IMG/VR virus record: IMGVR_UViG_3300047552_000145
Coordinates: 1 to 64,000 of that record
From: a virus
Length of the DNA stretch: 64,000 bases
Reading direction: 5' to 3' (one strand)
Shown piece by piece: positions 20,915 to 30,300 of this stretch; within the stretch, counting starts at the first letter, position 1, and each line of letters starts with the position of its first letter. The translations under genes were made by a program, and so were the position numbers. A model generated the notes under the pieces. That model was not told the DNA's origin. It saw nothing but the letters and a program-made list of their open reading frames with translations, and did not search any database.

Positions 20915-21100
20915 TTACATCCTCTTTTTGGATTCGATCCGTTGTTTTTCTTCTTCTAGATATTGGACTAACATAGCAACGTATAGCTCTCGTTCAAAAG
21001 GAAGCATTCCTTCCAACTCCGCCAAACTATATTTATGATATTGCATCAATGCAAAGTTCATCCTATAATAGTTCTCCAGAGATTCATGACCGAGAGCCAT
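20915..21100 (-). CDS. short ORF before the tape measure; possible -1 frameshift extension
   Basis: A 61-residue ORF (MALGHESLENYYRMNFALMQYHKYSLAELEGMLPFERELYVAMLVQYLEEEKQR). The motif S/L-E-L-x-M-L-P-F-E-R-E-x-Y and LEEE are common in C-terminal parts of phage tail-assembly chaperones. Its ATG overlaps the stop of the 238-residue gene (TAATG) and it lies in the -1 frame behind a slippery T-TTT-TTC. It could be made alone by re-initiation or as a fusion of about 300 residues. T4 gp51 is a functional analogue candidate. Confidence 0.65.
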   Translation of the reverse strand: MALGHESLENYYRMNFALMQYHKYSLAELEGMLPFERELYVAMLVQYLEEEKQRIESKKRM

Positions 21101-21816
21101 TAGAAAAAACTTTGCAAACCTTCCAATACCTTATGGTGTTCTTTACCACAAATTGGGCACTTATACTCAACCTTTGTGGAAATTTTAGGCATAGTCTCAA
21201 AGAACAATTGAATCTTAGCAAACTGTTCTGATGTCAGGTTATTCAAGAACTGCAATAATTCTTCTTTCTTTGTTTCATGCCCATAATATACTTCATCTCC
21301 ATCATATATACAGTCGATCAAATCTGCCACTAGGTTAAATACTTCCTCAACATCACCTGTGTCTTTTAGCAAGTCTTGTGTTTCAAGTGAAGGATATTTC
21401 ATTATGATACCAACTTTATTGAACAGGTCAATTTTGTTAGTGTGTCCATCTGGGACAGATACTTGTAGATCGCTGACGTTGATAGTCACCTTACTTCTAG
21501 CTTTTTCGTTTTGTTCGCCATGGTCTTCGTCGCACTGGAACAATAGGTCAATGGTTTCACCAACAGACTTACCACGAATTTGAAGAAACATATATTCAAT
21601 ATCAAAGATCGCCAATTTATTGACATCAATCTTGTCTTGAATTACGCTGCTGAATACGTTCTTAAGCGTGTCGACCATTACTGTTGGGTCTTCAGATTGC
21701 TGAGCAATTAGAAGTGCTTTTTCTTCCTTAACAACAAACGGTCTAAATCGAACAGTTTTTCCAGTTGATGGAATAACCATGTTAAATGTTGGTTGGGTGT
21801 TCATTGGTAAAGCCAT
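21100..21816 (-). CDS. 26: baseplate hub subunit, T4_baseplate family (gp26-like)
   Basis: The 238-residue protein has the family start: PSTGKTVRFRPFVVKEEKALLIAQQSED followed by IFDIEYMFLQIRGKSVGETIDLLFQC. It ends with CPICGKEH, half of a zinc ribbon, with two more potential ligands (HH). In T4 these proteins (gp26/gp28) act in baseplate hub assembly. AGGAGA precedes ATG 21816. Its last codons AGT TTT TTC TAA form a candidate -1 frameshift site that could join the next ORF, as in lambda G/GT and P2 E/E+E'. Confidence 0.8.
   Translation of the reverse strand: MALPMNTQPTFNMVIPSTGKTVRFRPFVVKEEKALLIAQQSEDPTVMVDTLKNVFSSVIQDKIDVNKLAIFDIEYMFLQIRGKSVGETIDLLFQCDEDHGEQNEKARSKVTINVSDLQVSVPDGHTNKIDLFNKVGIIMKYPSLETQDLLKDTGDVEEVFNLVADLIDCIYDGDEVYYGHETKKEELLQFLNNLTSEQFAKIQLFFETMPKISTKVEYKCPICGKEHHKVLEGLQSFF
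21103..21109 (-). other. candidate -1 ribosomal frameshift site
   Basis: On the minus strand T-TTT-TTC in the zero frame immediately precedes TAA. Slipping back one base reads CTA ATG GCT..., exactly the frame of the 61-residue ORF. The arrangement fits tail-chaperone frameshifting just upstream of a tape-measure gene. Confidence 0.6.
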
Positions 21817-21817
21817 A

Positions 21818-22234
21818 TTATTCTCCTGTCATTTTCTTAATCATCTTGCTCAAATCAGCAGTGCTACCCACAAAGATAGCGTTATTGTGTGTTATTTCTT
21901 TAGAAGCTGTTCCCTTAGTAGGTTCTTCTAGTTTCTTTTTCTGTTGGTGAACATCCATCAGTTGTTGGTTTATATCAGCGAGTTGTTTCATCAACCCACC
22001 AACAACCTCAAACGCACGTGGGTGTTCGGAAGACTTAGCAACAGACAACGCTGTTTCTAAAGCAGATTTACCCTGCATCAGAAGTTCGCGTAGATTATTT
22101 CTAGCGTGGTCGTAGTCATCATCTATTTTAGCAGATGATGGTGAAGGATCTCCAACTGCTGGGAGAACCTCGACTGGTTGCTCATTCATAGGTTCAATAT
22201 CAAATACTTTTGACAAAGACTCATCAGTGTTCAT
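21818..22234 (-). CDS. 16: terminase small subunit gp16
   Basis: Start set at ATG 22234 (MNTDESLSKVF); an upstream TTG at 22246 is less likely. The 138-residue protein matches T4 gp16: DDYDHARNNLRELLMQGKSALETAL, HPRAFEVVGGLMKQLADINQQLMDVHQQKK (central coiled coil), and the terminal ITHNNAIFVGSTADLSKMI. gp16 recognises DNA and regulates the gp17 packaging motor. It is unusual in lying among tail genes on the minus strand and not beside gp17, which is not in this window. Confidence 0.88.
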   Translation of the reverse strand: MNTDESLSKVFDIEPMNEQPVEVLPAVGDPSPSSAKIDDDYDHARNNLRELLMQGKSALETALSVAKSSEHPRAFEVVGGLMKQLADINQQLMDVHQQKKKLEEPTKGTASKEITHNNAIFVGSTADLSKMIKKMTGE

Positions 22235-22249
22235 ATACAAATCCAAAAA

Positions 22250-22966
22250 TTAAAAACGAATGCCAGGTAATCTACTTGTAACTTGAGAGAACCCACGCAT
22301 AGCATATTGTCCAACTGCACCAGTAACAAAGTTTCCAGCTTCACCAAGACCTTTAAGGTATTTCTGTTGGAATCCAGCGAAGTTATCTAAGTAACCTTTA
22401 AACCCACCAGCAGTCTTTTCTAGTTGAGTGTATGGATCTTGTTCGATAGGTACAGCGTACCAATACTTATATTGGAAAGTAACATCCAATCTCATAGTAT
22501 CATTGTTGTTCTGGGAATCCAGCGAAACAGCACTAATAGATTTAGGATATGCTTCATATAGTTGAACGAGGTATGTAACTTTATCCTCTAAGTCTTGGAT
22601 GCGAATAGTCATAGGAGTTACATAATCATTATACCAACCGATAGTTCTATCCATTGGATTTATGATGTGTTGAGACCAAACATCGAAGATACTCTTAACG
22701 GTCATCATACGATCTACGTGGAATGTTAGCGTTACTGGCTCAAACATTCTATCATAAACTACTTCGCGTGTTTCGCCATATGAACGGTTAGCAGTTGTGG
22801 CGAAATTGATCCCAGGTAGAGAAGCCTTCTCGCAGAAAAGCAACATGCGTTTTGTCATTTCAGGCATAGCTTTTGGTGGTGTGAAATCGACAGTAAAGCG
22901 GTTAGTACGAGCTATACCCTTCGTCTTGATCTCCGCAATAAAATCTTTTTGTCTATTTGAAGCCAT
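22250..22966 (-). CDS. 54: baseplate-tube junction protein, gp54-like (tail-tube fold)
   Basis: A 238-residue protein with the tube-initiator pattern: TNRFTVDFTPPKAM...CEKASLPGINFATTANRSYGETREVVYDRMFEPVTLTFHVDRMMTVKSIFDVW, followed by YLVQLYEAYPKSISAVSLD and LDVTFQYKYWY. These blocks are shared by phage tube proteins and gp54, which seeds tube polymerisation on the hub. It is shorter than T4 gp54 (320). A second family member, gp48-like, begins at 24102. Assignment as gp54 and not gp19 rests on its baseplate neighbours. Confidence 0.72.
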   Translation of the reverse strand: MASNRQKDFIAEIKTKGIARTNRFTVDFTPPKAMPEMTKRMLLFCEKASLPGINFATTANRSYGETREVVYDRMFEPVTLTFHVDRMMTVKSIFDVWSQHIINPMDRTIGWYNDYVTPMTIRIQDLEDKVTYLVQLYEAYPKSISAVSLDSQNNNDTMRLDVTFQYKYWYAVPIEQDPYTQLEKTAGGFKGYLDNFAGFQQKYLKGLGEAGNFVTGAVGQYAMRGFSQVTSRLPGIRF

Positions 22967-23614
22967 TTATTTTTTCTTCTTTCTCTTCATCGAGTTTACA
23001 TATTGACGAGACTTATCCCAAATTCTATCATCAGGCATCTTAACGAATTGTTCAACTGGTAATAGAACAGCAGTAGCCCAGTCATATGCTCGAATTTCTC
23101 TGAACGTAGACCTTAACCCACCGAAGTTATAATTATGAAAAGCTGGAACTGCAGCAGCGAATTTCTGGACACCTTTAATAGCTGCCCAACTATATTTGAT
23201 ACGAGTGTTTTCGTCCATCTTAGCATTAGTTTTATATTGCATTAGATAATACAATAACTGCATTCGCATTTGGTATGGCAGGTAGTGAAAGTTGATTCCA
23301 CTGAAACCGCTAATTGATCGTTTGTATAGTAGTGTACATGGGAAGCGGTCAAAGTATGGAATTGACGACTTATATAATGGGTCATAGATGTACATATACA
23401 TCTTCCCTGGCATCAGTTTAGTAGTTAGTTGGGTTGGGTTGCCTTTTAGAACCGCCCATGGACTATTAATCTGTTTCATCAGCAAAATCATTTGCTGTTC
23501 GTACCATGCCTTGGATTTACGGAAAGCTGTTTTTAGATCGTACTTGTTCTTCTCGAAAATATCGAGAGCAGCAATCTGGGCAGCAGTTCGACTTTGTTTA
23601 ATCTGAGTAGGCAT
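22967..23614 (-). CDS. 2: gp2-like DNA end protector (tentative)
   Basis: The 215-residue protein has a helical N-terminus and the core PGKMYMYIYDPLYKSSIPYFDRFPCTLLYKRSISGFSGINFHYLPYQMRMQLLYYL, a pattern I associate with the phage proteins annotated as gp2-like DNA end protector. It ends in a run of lysines. It sits next to gp4, and in T4 gene 2 is next to gene 4 (50), which supports the assignment. T4 gp2 caps packaged DNA ends against RecBCD. A CTAAATA box lies directly upstream. Confidence 0.62.
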   Translation of the reverse strand: MPTQIKQSRTAAQIAALDIFEKNKYDLKTAFRKSKAWYEQQMILLMKQINSPWAVLKGNPTQLTTKLMPGKMYMYIYDPLYKSSIPYFDRFPCTLLYKRSISGFSGINFHYLPYQMRMQLLYYLMQYKTNAKMDENTRIKYSWAAIKGVQKFAAAVPAFHNYNFGGLRSTFREIRAYDWATAVLLPVEQFVKMPDDRIWDKSRQYVNSMKRKKKK

Positions 23615-23620
23615 ATTGAC

Positions 23621-23627
23621 TATTTAG
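23621..23627 (-). promoter_or_regulatory. late-promoter-like box CTAAATA (minus strand)
   Basis: TATTTAG on the + strand reads CTAAATA on the minus strand, 7-13 bases before the start of the gp2-like gene at 23614. The spacing to the start codon is short for a promoter, so it may instead act on downstream genes or be chance. Confidence 0.35.
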
Positions 23628-23628
23628 G

Positions 23629-24063
23629 TCAAACGCCCAATTCCTTTTCAGTTATAACTTTGAACTCCCACCCACGATCTTTAGCGTATTCTGTGGCAGC
23701 CTTCCACTTAGCTTGGTTCTTTATAAAACTATAAGACTCAGCTAAATAACGCTGAGTTCTGCGCCCAGGGAATACAGGCGGAGCAGTTTGTTTTAGAGGT
23801 TTAATTTCTATCAAATAAGTTCTAGTTGACCCGTCTTTTTGTTGAACTTTTATCTTAAAATCTATAAAATAGCGATGTAACTTATTATCAGTTGGGCAGA
23901 CGTAAGGGATGACGGTTTCTTCCGAACTCCAACGAATTATAGATGGATTTGAGTCACACCATTTAGCGAATCTTCTTTCCCATGAAGATCTACATATGAT
24001 GTTGGAAACATCCCCTGAATATTTTTCAGGGTGTATCGGAACATATCTTGATTTATGGAACAT
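23629..24063 (-). CDS. 4: head completion protein gp4
   Basis: Start set at ATG 24063 (MFHKSRYVPIHPEKY), since the 15-residue hydrophobic extension to 24108 would overlap the divergent gp48 gene. The 144-residue protein matches T4 gp4 (about 150): GDVSNIICRSSWERRFAKWCDSN, SSEETVIPYVCPTDNKLHRYFIDFKIK, YLIEIKPLKQT and a terminal NQAKWKAATEYAKDRGWEFKVITEKEL. The RSSWE and D/IEIKP blocks recall a restriction-endonuclease-like fold. gp4 is needed before head-tail joining. Confidence 0.9.
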   Translation of the reverse strand: MFHKSRYVPIHPEKYSGDVSNIICRSSWERRFAKWCDSNPSIIRWSSEETVIPYVCPTDNKLHRYFIDFKIKVQQKDGSTRTYLIEIKPLKQTAPPVFPGRRTQRYLAESYSFIKNQAKWKAATEYAKDRGWEFKVITEKELGV

Positions 24064-24068
24064 AAATA
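24062..24068 (+). promoter_or_regulatory. late-promoter-like box ATAAATA at the divergent boundary
   Basis: ATAAATAAATAA at 24062-24073, 34-40 bases before ATG 24102, is well placed to start the baseplate operon. An inverted repeat ATTTAGG/CCTAAAT (24087-24103) covers the start codon of the next gene. Confidence 0.5.
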
Positions 24069-24101
24069 AATAATCAAATAAGAATAATTTAGGAAACCTA
24101 A

Positions 24102-25259
24102 ATGGCAAACATAGTCGATTATATTAGAGATGGAGTTACATCTGCTAAGACTACAGTTTCAGACTACATCACAGGTGCAGCTGATAGAGTTAAAGGTATT
24201 GCTGGTGGCGTTAAGGATGCAGCGACAAAAGCTGTCAACCCACCAAGAGGTGACTGGATCAACAACACCAGAAAAAACTACGAAGTGAATAAGTACAAGG
24301 TGGATCAACACTCATATCCAATGGACTTGTTGTCACCTATTTATGGCGGAAACTATGCGATTTTCTATATCAACGTTTCGGATGCATCAAGACTGGCATT
24401 GACTGAAGAGACTGTAGATCTAAACCCTAAAACTGAAGCTCGTATGCGTAACTCTCTAGTTGGTAATGCTAAGAGATTAGAGAATTTGTTTGATGCTGGT
24501 GTCGGTAAAGCGAACGAGGTTTTACCAGAAGCTGCTAACATCAACATTGATGCTATTAAGAATGCTGTGCCATTCAATGGTAGAAGCCAACGCAGATTAA
24601 AAACCGCTATTGCTTTACATGTACCCAATCAGTTAAGCGTTCGTTATGCAACTACATGGGGTACAGCAGAAAACACTGCTGGTGCTCAGGCACTTATGTC
24701 CGCTGGTAGTTCAGTTGGTGAAGCTCTTGCTAATAACCCAACTGCTGCTGTAAAGAACTTAACTGATGCCGCTGCTACTGGTGCCGAGGCATTTGTCGCT
24801 AATAGAATGGCCAACAACAAATATTCCCAAATTATTTCAGCAGCTACTGGTACTGCAGCGAACCCTAAAAAAGAACAGGTGTTCGAGGGTGTAGAATTCC
24901 GCAAGTTTGCGTTCGACTATCAATTCTATCCAAGAGATGAGTTTGAAGCTGAGAACGTTTTGAATATTATTCACCAATTCAAACTACATATGCACCCTGA
25001 GTTCAAAAGCGAGTTAAACTATGTTTGGATTTACCCTTCTGAGTTTGATATCACGTATTACACAAATGGTGCAGAGAACCTTAATCTCCACAAGCACACT
25101 TCTTGTATCTTAGAGAGTATGAACGTCAACTATACACCGAACGGCAATTTCTCTGTATTTGCTAATGGTATGCCGACTCAAATTAACTTATCTCTAGAGT
25201 TTAGAGAACTACAACTTGCATCCAAAGAAACTATTGGTTTAACTCCAGGAGGTCTATAA
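24102..25259 (+). CDS. 48: baseplate tail-tube cap gp48-like
   Basis: The 385-residue protein has a basic helical N-terminus, then SYPMDLLSPIYGGNYAIFYINVSD, a variable Ala-rich middle (about residues 185-245), and a C-terminal tube-like domain FAFDYQFYPRDEFEAENVLNIIHQFKLHMHPEF...ILESMNVNYTPNGNFSVFANGMPTQINLSLEFRE. The C-terminal TPNGNF...FTLEI-type block is characteristic of T4 gp48, which caps the hub and is the platform for the tube. Length matches T4 gp48 (364). It opens the long + strand baseplate operon. Confidence 0.85.
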   Translation: MANIVDYIRDGVTSAKTTVSDYITGAADRVKGIAGGVKDAATKAVNPPRGDWINNTRKNYEVNKYKVDQHSYPMDLLSPIYGGNYAIFYINVSDASRLALTEETVDLNPKTEARMRNSLVGNAKRLENLFDAGVGKANEVLPEAANINIDAIKNAVPFNGRSQRRLKTAIALHVPNQLSVRYATTWGTAENTAGAQALMSAGSSVGEALANNPTAAVKNLTDAAATGAEAFVANRMANNKYSQIISAATGTAANPKKEQVFEGVEFRKFAFDYQFYPRDEFEAENVLNIIHQFKLHMHPEFKSELNYVWIYPSEFDITYYTNGAENLNLHKHTSCILESMNVNYTPNGNFSVFANGMPTQINLSLEFRELQLASKETIGLTPGGL

Positions 25260-25260
25260 T

Positions 25261-26070
25261 ATGTACTTCAAAGGCTTCCCTCAATTTCTATATGATTTTA
25301 ATTATGGTGATAGAGTTAAGACAAGTATTGTAAAAGATATTACACGTAACGTTCGCCTAAGAAAAGAAATCTTATCAAACGTTACATTGTTTGATGAGTA
25401 TGATATCATCGACGGTGAAACCCCAGAAATGATTTCTGAAAAGTTCTATGGAACACCAGAGTATCATTGGGTTGTTATGTTGTGTAACGATAAGTATGAT
25501 TATCGCGCTGACTTCCCTTTACCAGAAGCTGTTCTTGAAAAGCACATCGCTTCTGTTTATAATCCAACTCTATATTCTTCTGATTGGTATTGGGATACTG
25601 ATGAGAATGGACAAGTTATTTTTCATATTAGAATTACAAGCATAGAGGTTCCATTTGATGCTGCGTATTTGACAGCTCCAGTTAAGATCAATATCAGAGA
25701 TGATGATAGTTCGTTTATCATTGACATCAATTTCCCAGTAGACCCAATTGGTCTAGATGTCGCTACACAATACTTCTATTTTCCAGTTCCAAGCCATAAT
25801 GATGCATGGTTGGTTGCACATGGTAAAGAAGGATCCACTGCTGATTCTGGTGTAGGTAATGTTGAACTAACTATCAACACTGAGGGAAGAGAATACAACC
25901 CAGTGTATTATGTAAATAATAAAGGTTTTACAATTAACCCAACTGAAGGCGCTATTGCTGTTACAGGTGATGTACAGCATAGATTTGAGAATGATCAGAA
26001 GAGAAGAATTAAACTAATTGCACCTAGTTTATTAGAAACACTTCTTAGAAACTATCAAGATGAGCTATAA
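25261..26070 (+). CDS. 53: baseplate wedge protein gp53
   Basis: A 269-residue protein with T4 gp53 features: FYGTPEYHWVVMLCNDKYDY (compare YQNSSMYWVLLMCNEIYDP), a following YNPTLYSSDWYW, and the terminal NDQKRRIKLIAPSLLETLLRNYQDEL. T4 gp53 is 196 residues; an extra segment of about 70 residues (about 110-190) is inserted before the C-terminal block. gp53 joins wedges around the hub. It starts one base after the gp48 stop. Confidence 0.88.
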   Translation: MYFKGFPQFLYDFNYGDRVKTSIVKDITRNVRLRKEILSNVTLFDEYDIIDGETPEMISEKFYGTPEYHWVVMLCNDKYDYRADFPLPEAVLEKHIASVYNPTLYSSDWYWDTDENGQVIFHIRITSIEVPFDAAYLTAPVKINIRDDDSSFIIDINFPVDPIGLDVATQYFYFPVPSHNDAWLVAHGKEGSTADSGVGNVELTINTEGREYNPVYYVNNKGFTINPTEGAIAVTGDVQHRFENDQKRRIKLIAPSLLETLLRNYQDEL

Positions 26071-27350
26071 TGCCTGAAATTATCAATCCCGCTAATACAT
26101 TAAGATATGCTGGCGATGTTAACATCGAGAAGGTTGAAATCATCACACCCAAAGGTATCTACCAAAACGTTAGAAACCAGATTATTCAATTAAGAATCTA
26201 CGAGGATATCTTTTCTCCATTTATAACTGGATCAGTAGTATTAAAAGAATCGTTTGACTTACAATCACTGCTACCATTGATTGGTGAAGAGTTTATCGAA
26301 ATCAAAGTTTCAACTCCGACATTAGACAAACCGATCAGCGGATTGTTTCATATTTACAAGATGAACGACAAAGTGAACCTTGGCGATAGAGCCGTTGGTT
26401 ATGAGTTAAGTTTTATCTCAGCTGAATCTCTTGTTGATTCCAACAAGAAGGTTAGCAAGGTTTTTTCTGGTAAGATCTCAGACATTGTTAGAGCTTTCGT
26501 GGTTGATAAGATTGACGGTATGGAGAGCACTAAGAAGTTCAATGTTGAGAATACCCGTAACACTATTAAGTATGTTTCTCCTTACTGGAGTCCAGTTCAG
26601 AACTTAACATTCTTATCTGAAAACTCAATCTCTGAGAACCAATCCCCATCTTTCTTGTTCTACGAGAACAGAGATGGATTCAACTTTAGATCTCTGGAGA
26701 GTCTTTACAAATCAAAGTCATTCCAACAATTTATTATGGATAAGTATTCTCGTGATAACTTCCCTCAAGGTGGTAACGCACTGAACATCTTGGAAGATTA
26801 TAAACGTGTTGGTGAAATTGACTTCATTGAGTCGTACGACTACATGGATCGATTATCTGGTGGTATGTATAACTCTAAACTGATATCATACGACTCAACT
26901 AAGAAAACTTACACTGTTAAGAACTTCGATATTAAAACTAAGTTTCCTAGACAGACTCACTTAAACCCATACCCACTTTTCTCTGATAAAGTTGTTGGTA
27001 GAAGTAACGCTAAACAGATTCTTTTCCCAAGAGCGTTTGAAACTTTTACTTCTTTTGGTGATACAACTAACGCACGTGTTCTTCAAGAACGTATTTCTTT
27101 CTTGAAGATGGCAGAGGCTCAAAAGATTAATATCACTGTGGCTGGTCGTTGTGATTATACAGTCGGGCAGGTTGCCGAGTTAACGCTTTACAAGAAACAA
27201 CCAATGAGAAAAAGTGACAGGAACGAAGACTTGATTGATGATGTGAACAGCGGTAAATATCTAGTTTCTGCTATTAATCATCAAATATCAGTAGATGGAC
27301 ATACATGTTTTATTGAATTGATTAAAGATTCTATGAAGAAGAAAGTTTAA
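26070..27350 (+). CDS. 27: baseplate hub protein gp27-like
   Basis: The 426-residue product has the beta-rich hub pattern: QIIQLRIYEDIFSPFITGSVVLKES near the N-terminus, a tube-like domain, FISAESLVDSNKKVSKVFSGKISDIVRAFV, and a C-terminal VAGRCDYTVGQVAELTLYKK...GKYLVSAINHQIS. This matches gp27-type hub subunits (T4 391 residues), which form the trimeric ring below the tube and hold gp5. It precedes gp5 directly. The Lys-rich C-terminus is normal. Confidence 0.85.
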   Translation: MPEIINPANTLRYAGDVNIEKVEIITPKGIYQNVRNQIIQLRIYEDIFSPFITGSVVLKESFDLQSLLPLIGEEFIEIKVSTPTLDKPISGLFHIYKMNDKVNLGDRAVGYELSFISAESLVDSNKKVSKVFSGKISDIVRAFVVDKIDGMESTKKFNVENTRNTIKYVSPYWSPVQNLTFLSENSISENQSPSFLFYENRDGFNFRSLESLYKSKSFQQFIMDKYSRDNFPQGGNALNILEDYKRVGEIDFIESYDYMDRLSGGMYNSKLISYDSTKKTYTVKNFDIKTKFPRQTHLNPYPLFSDKVVGRSNAKQILFPRAFETFTSFGDTTNARVLQERISFLKMAEAQKINITVAGRCDYTVGQVAELTLYKKQPMRKSDRNEDLIDDVNSGKYLVSAINHQISVDGHTCFIELIKDSMKKKV

Positions 27351-27352
27351 TA

Positions 27353-30300
27353 ATGGCGCAAAATATTTACTTCGGTGTTGTTGAAAACCGTGTTGACCCG
27401 CTAGAACTTGGTCGTTGCCAAGTTCGTGTTGTAGGTTTACACACTCACGATAAGAACTTACTACCAACATCAGACTTACCTTGGTGTGCTTCAATGCAAC
27501 CAACTACTTCTGCTGCTATGAACGGTATTGGCCATACACCACTTGGACCAGTTGAAGGAACTTCAGTTGTTGTTATGTATCTTGATGATTCGTTCCAACA
27601 AGGTATTATGTTGGGTGCAGTTGGCGGTATCGCTACCAACCCTGTTCCTATTGACTTTGATGACTCTGGACCAATCGCTGAAACTGATACTGCTAGTAAA
27701 GACATTATCCGTTTAAGAAGTATCCCTGGACCACAGAATGGGCAGATTATTAAATTGTATGACCCTGAGTATAACCGTCAGGATCTTACATCAAAGTTGT
27801 CCGCCAACATGCGTGTTAGTGGTTTTGGTATTGAGTATGGTTCAGTCATTGTTTCTATTGACAATGGAACTCAAATTACAATTTCTAAACCTGTTCGAGA
27901 TTATGTTGAGAACATTATTGAATTTGAACCACCATTGGCTTCCGTTCAAGCAGTTGTTGCGTCAAAGACTAACATTACGGGTTCAACGCTTGACCAAAAA
28001 TCAGAAGCAGTTAAAACAACTCCAGTAAACGGAGAGATCCCAACTCTTCCACCATTACCAGAATTTAAGAATACACAAACGAAGGCTTCTGAAGGTATCA
28101 AAGCACTTATCGCTGCGTGTGATAAAGTTGGTTTGGTTACCAAAGAACAGAAGTGTGCTTTACTTGGTATCGCTGGTGGTGAATCTGGTTGGATTCCACA
28201 AAAAGAATCATACAACTATTCAGACTCTAGATTGAAACAAATCTTCAGTTTCGCAACTGATGAAGATGTTGTCAAGTATGCTAATGCTTCTAAAAAGGGT
28301 GTAACTCGTGAGGAGTTTTTCTCTTGGTGTTATGGACCAACTAAGCGTGGTAAAGGTTTCTTTGGTCATACGAGCGATGAGATGGCTGGTAAATACTATG
28401 GTCGCGGTTTCATTCAATTGACTGGTTATTCAAACTACAAACGATACAACGACATGGCCAAAGCTGCTGGGTTGACTATTGACATCGTTAATGATCCAGA
28501 TTCTCTTGATACTGACATTAACGTTTCGGCTCTTATAGCTGCACTATACATCAAAGACAGAGTATCAAAGGGTGTTAATCCAAACTCACATCCAGACTAT
28601 TTCTATGCAGCTAAGAAAGCAGTTGGTGTAAACTCGCCAGATATTGCGGCTAGAAAACTTCGTTACTATGAATACTTCTATGGTAAAGAAGGTGGCGGTG
28701 GCGTTTCTAAGGATGCAGGTGCTGCTATCCCGCCAGTTGAAGATTCAACTGATTCAAAACCAGGACCATCTAAAAAGTCTATCGAGACTGGTTCTTTCGG
28801 TTTGGGTTTCCGTGACCCCAACAATAAGTATCCACTACAAGAATACATTGGTGAATCTGATGTGAACCGTTTAGCCCGTGGTGTTATTGAAGGCACTGTC
28901 GTTAAGTTAAAAGACGCTAACCGCAAGATGGGTATTCCAACAGCGAGCGGTGGCCAATGGGATCAACCTGCCGCTCCGTTTGGTGCTAAGTATCCTTTCA
29001 ACAAGGTATATGAAACAGAATCTGGTCACATCCAAGAATTTGATGATACTCCTGGTCAAGAACGTGTTAACACATATCACCGTGCAGGCACATTCACTGA
29101 AGTTGACGCTAACGGTACACAGGTAAACTATATCGTTGGTGATAACTTCATCCTAATGGAACAAAACGGTTGCATCCACGTTGCTGGTGAATGTAATATT
29201 ACCGTTGATGGACAAACTAATATTCTAGCTCGTTCTGATGCTAATATCAAGGTTGAACAAAACGCCACTGTTACGGTTGGTAACAATCTAGACCTTGGAG
29301 TTGCCAACGACTTGACTATGGCTGTCGGTGGCGACTTCTTAGCGAAGGTTGGTGGCACATTTAAACTAGACGCTGGCGATTTGGTTATGAAATCTCAGTC
29401 AGACTATACTGTTCAATCTGTTGGAGATTATTCAGCCAAGGGTGCTAAGGTTGCGATTGAATCTGAAGGCGATGCAGATTTCAATGTAGCTGGAACTTTC
29501 AATATGAACTACTCTGAAGGTAACTTCGGTGTTAGCGCAGGTAGTGCAGCAGATGTTGGTAACGTTGAGCTTGCTGCCCCTCCAGCTGGTTCTCCGCTGA
29601 ACTCTGTCATCGGGTATTCTATTGCTCCACCAAGAGAGTTTGAAGAGAAGGCTGTTGTTGAAACGCCAGACGATTGGGATACTCCAGAAGGTAGAGCTGC
29701 TGCTCAGAAACAAGCAACTTCTGAAGGTGTAGTCGGCGCAGTTGTTCTTCCTGTTGCAGATGAGGCAGCACCAACACCAACAGGCGGTTCCAACAAACCA
29801 GTGACAGTTGATAAGAACGACATTCAAAATACTCGCGACTTCACTAACGACTACCGTTTATCGAAGAACGTTGTTCTTGGTATGATGATTGCCGATAAGA
29901 AGCATATCTTAACACCTCAAATGTTACAGCCAGCTTCTGGCGGTCAAGAACGTCTATATACCGTGCAGGAAATTGTGGGTAACTTGGCTGAAACTGCTAA
30001 TAATATTTTGGAGCCAATTATTGATGTGTTACCAGGGGGTCGTTCTGGTTATGGCACTCAGTGGGTTATCTCGTCAGGATATCGTTTGAAGGGTGTGGTA
30101 AAGAATGAATCGCCAACATCAGACCACTGTAAGGGGCACTGTGTTGATATTGTGTTGAAGCTACCAGACAAGTACAACAAGACGTTCGAGATGATTCAGA
30201 AGATTGAACCATTGATTGTATATGATCAACTTATCTTGGAATATCGTTTCCCAGATTCAGTTTGGATTCATATGAGCTATCGTAAGGATAACAACCGTAA

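Noticed and set aside
22967-23614. Assignment as gp53 or another wedge protein
   Set aside because: gp53 is clearly the gene at 25261; this protein's core and its position beside gp4 fit the gp2-like group better.
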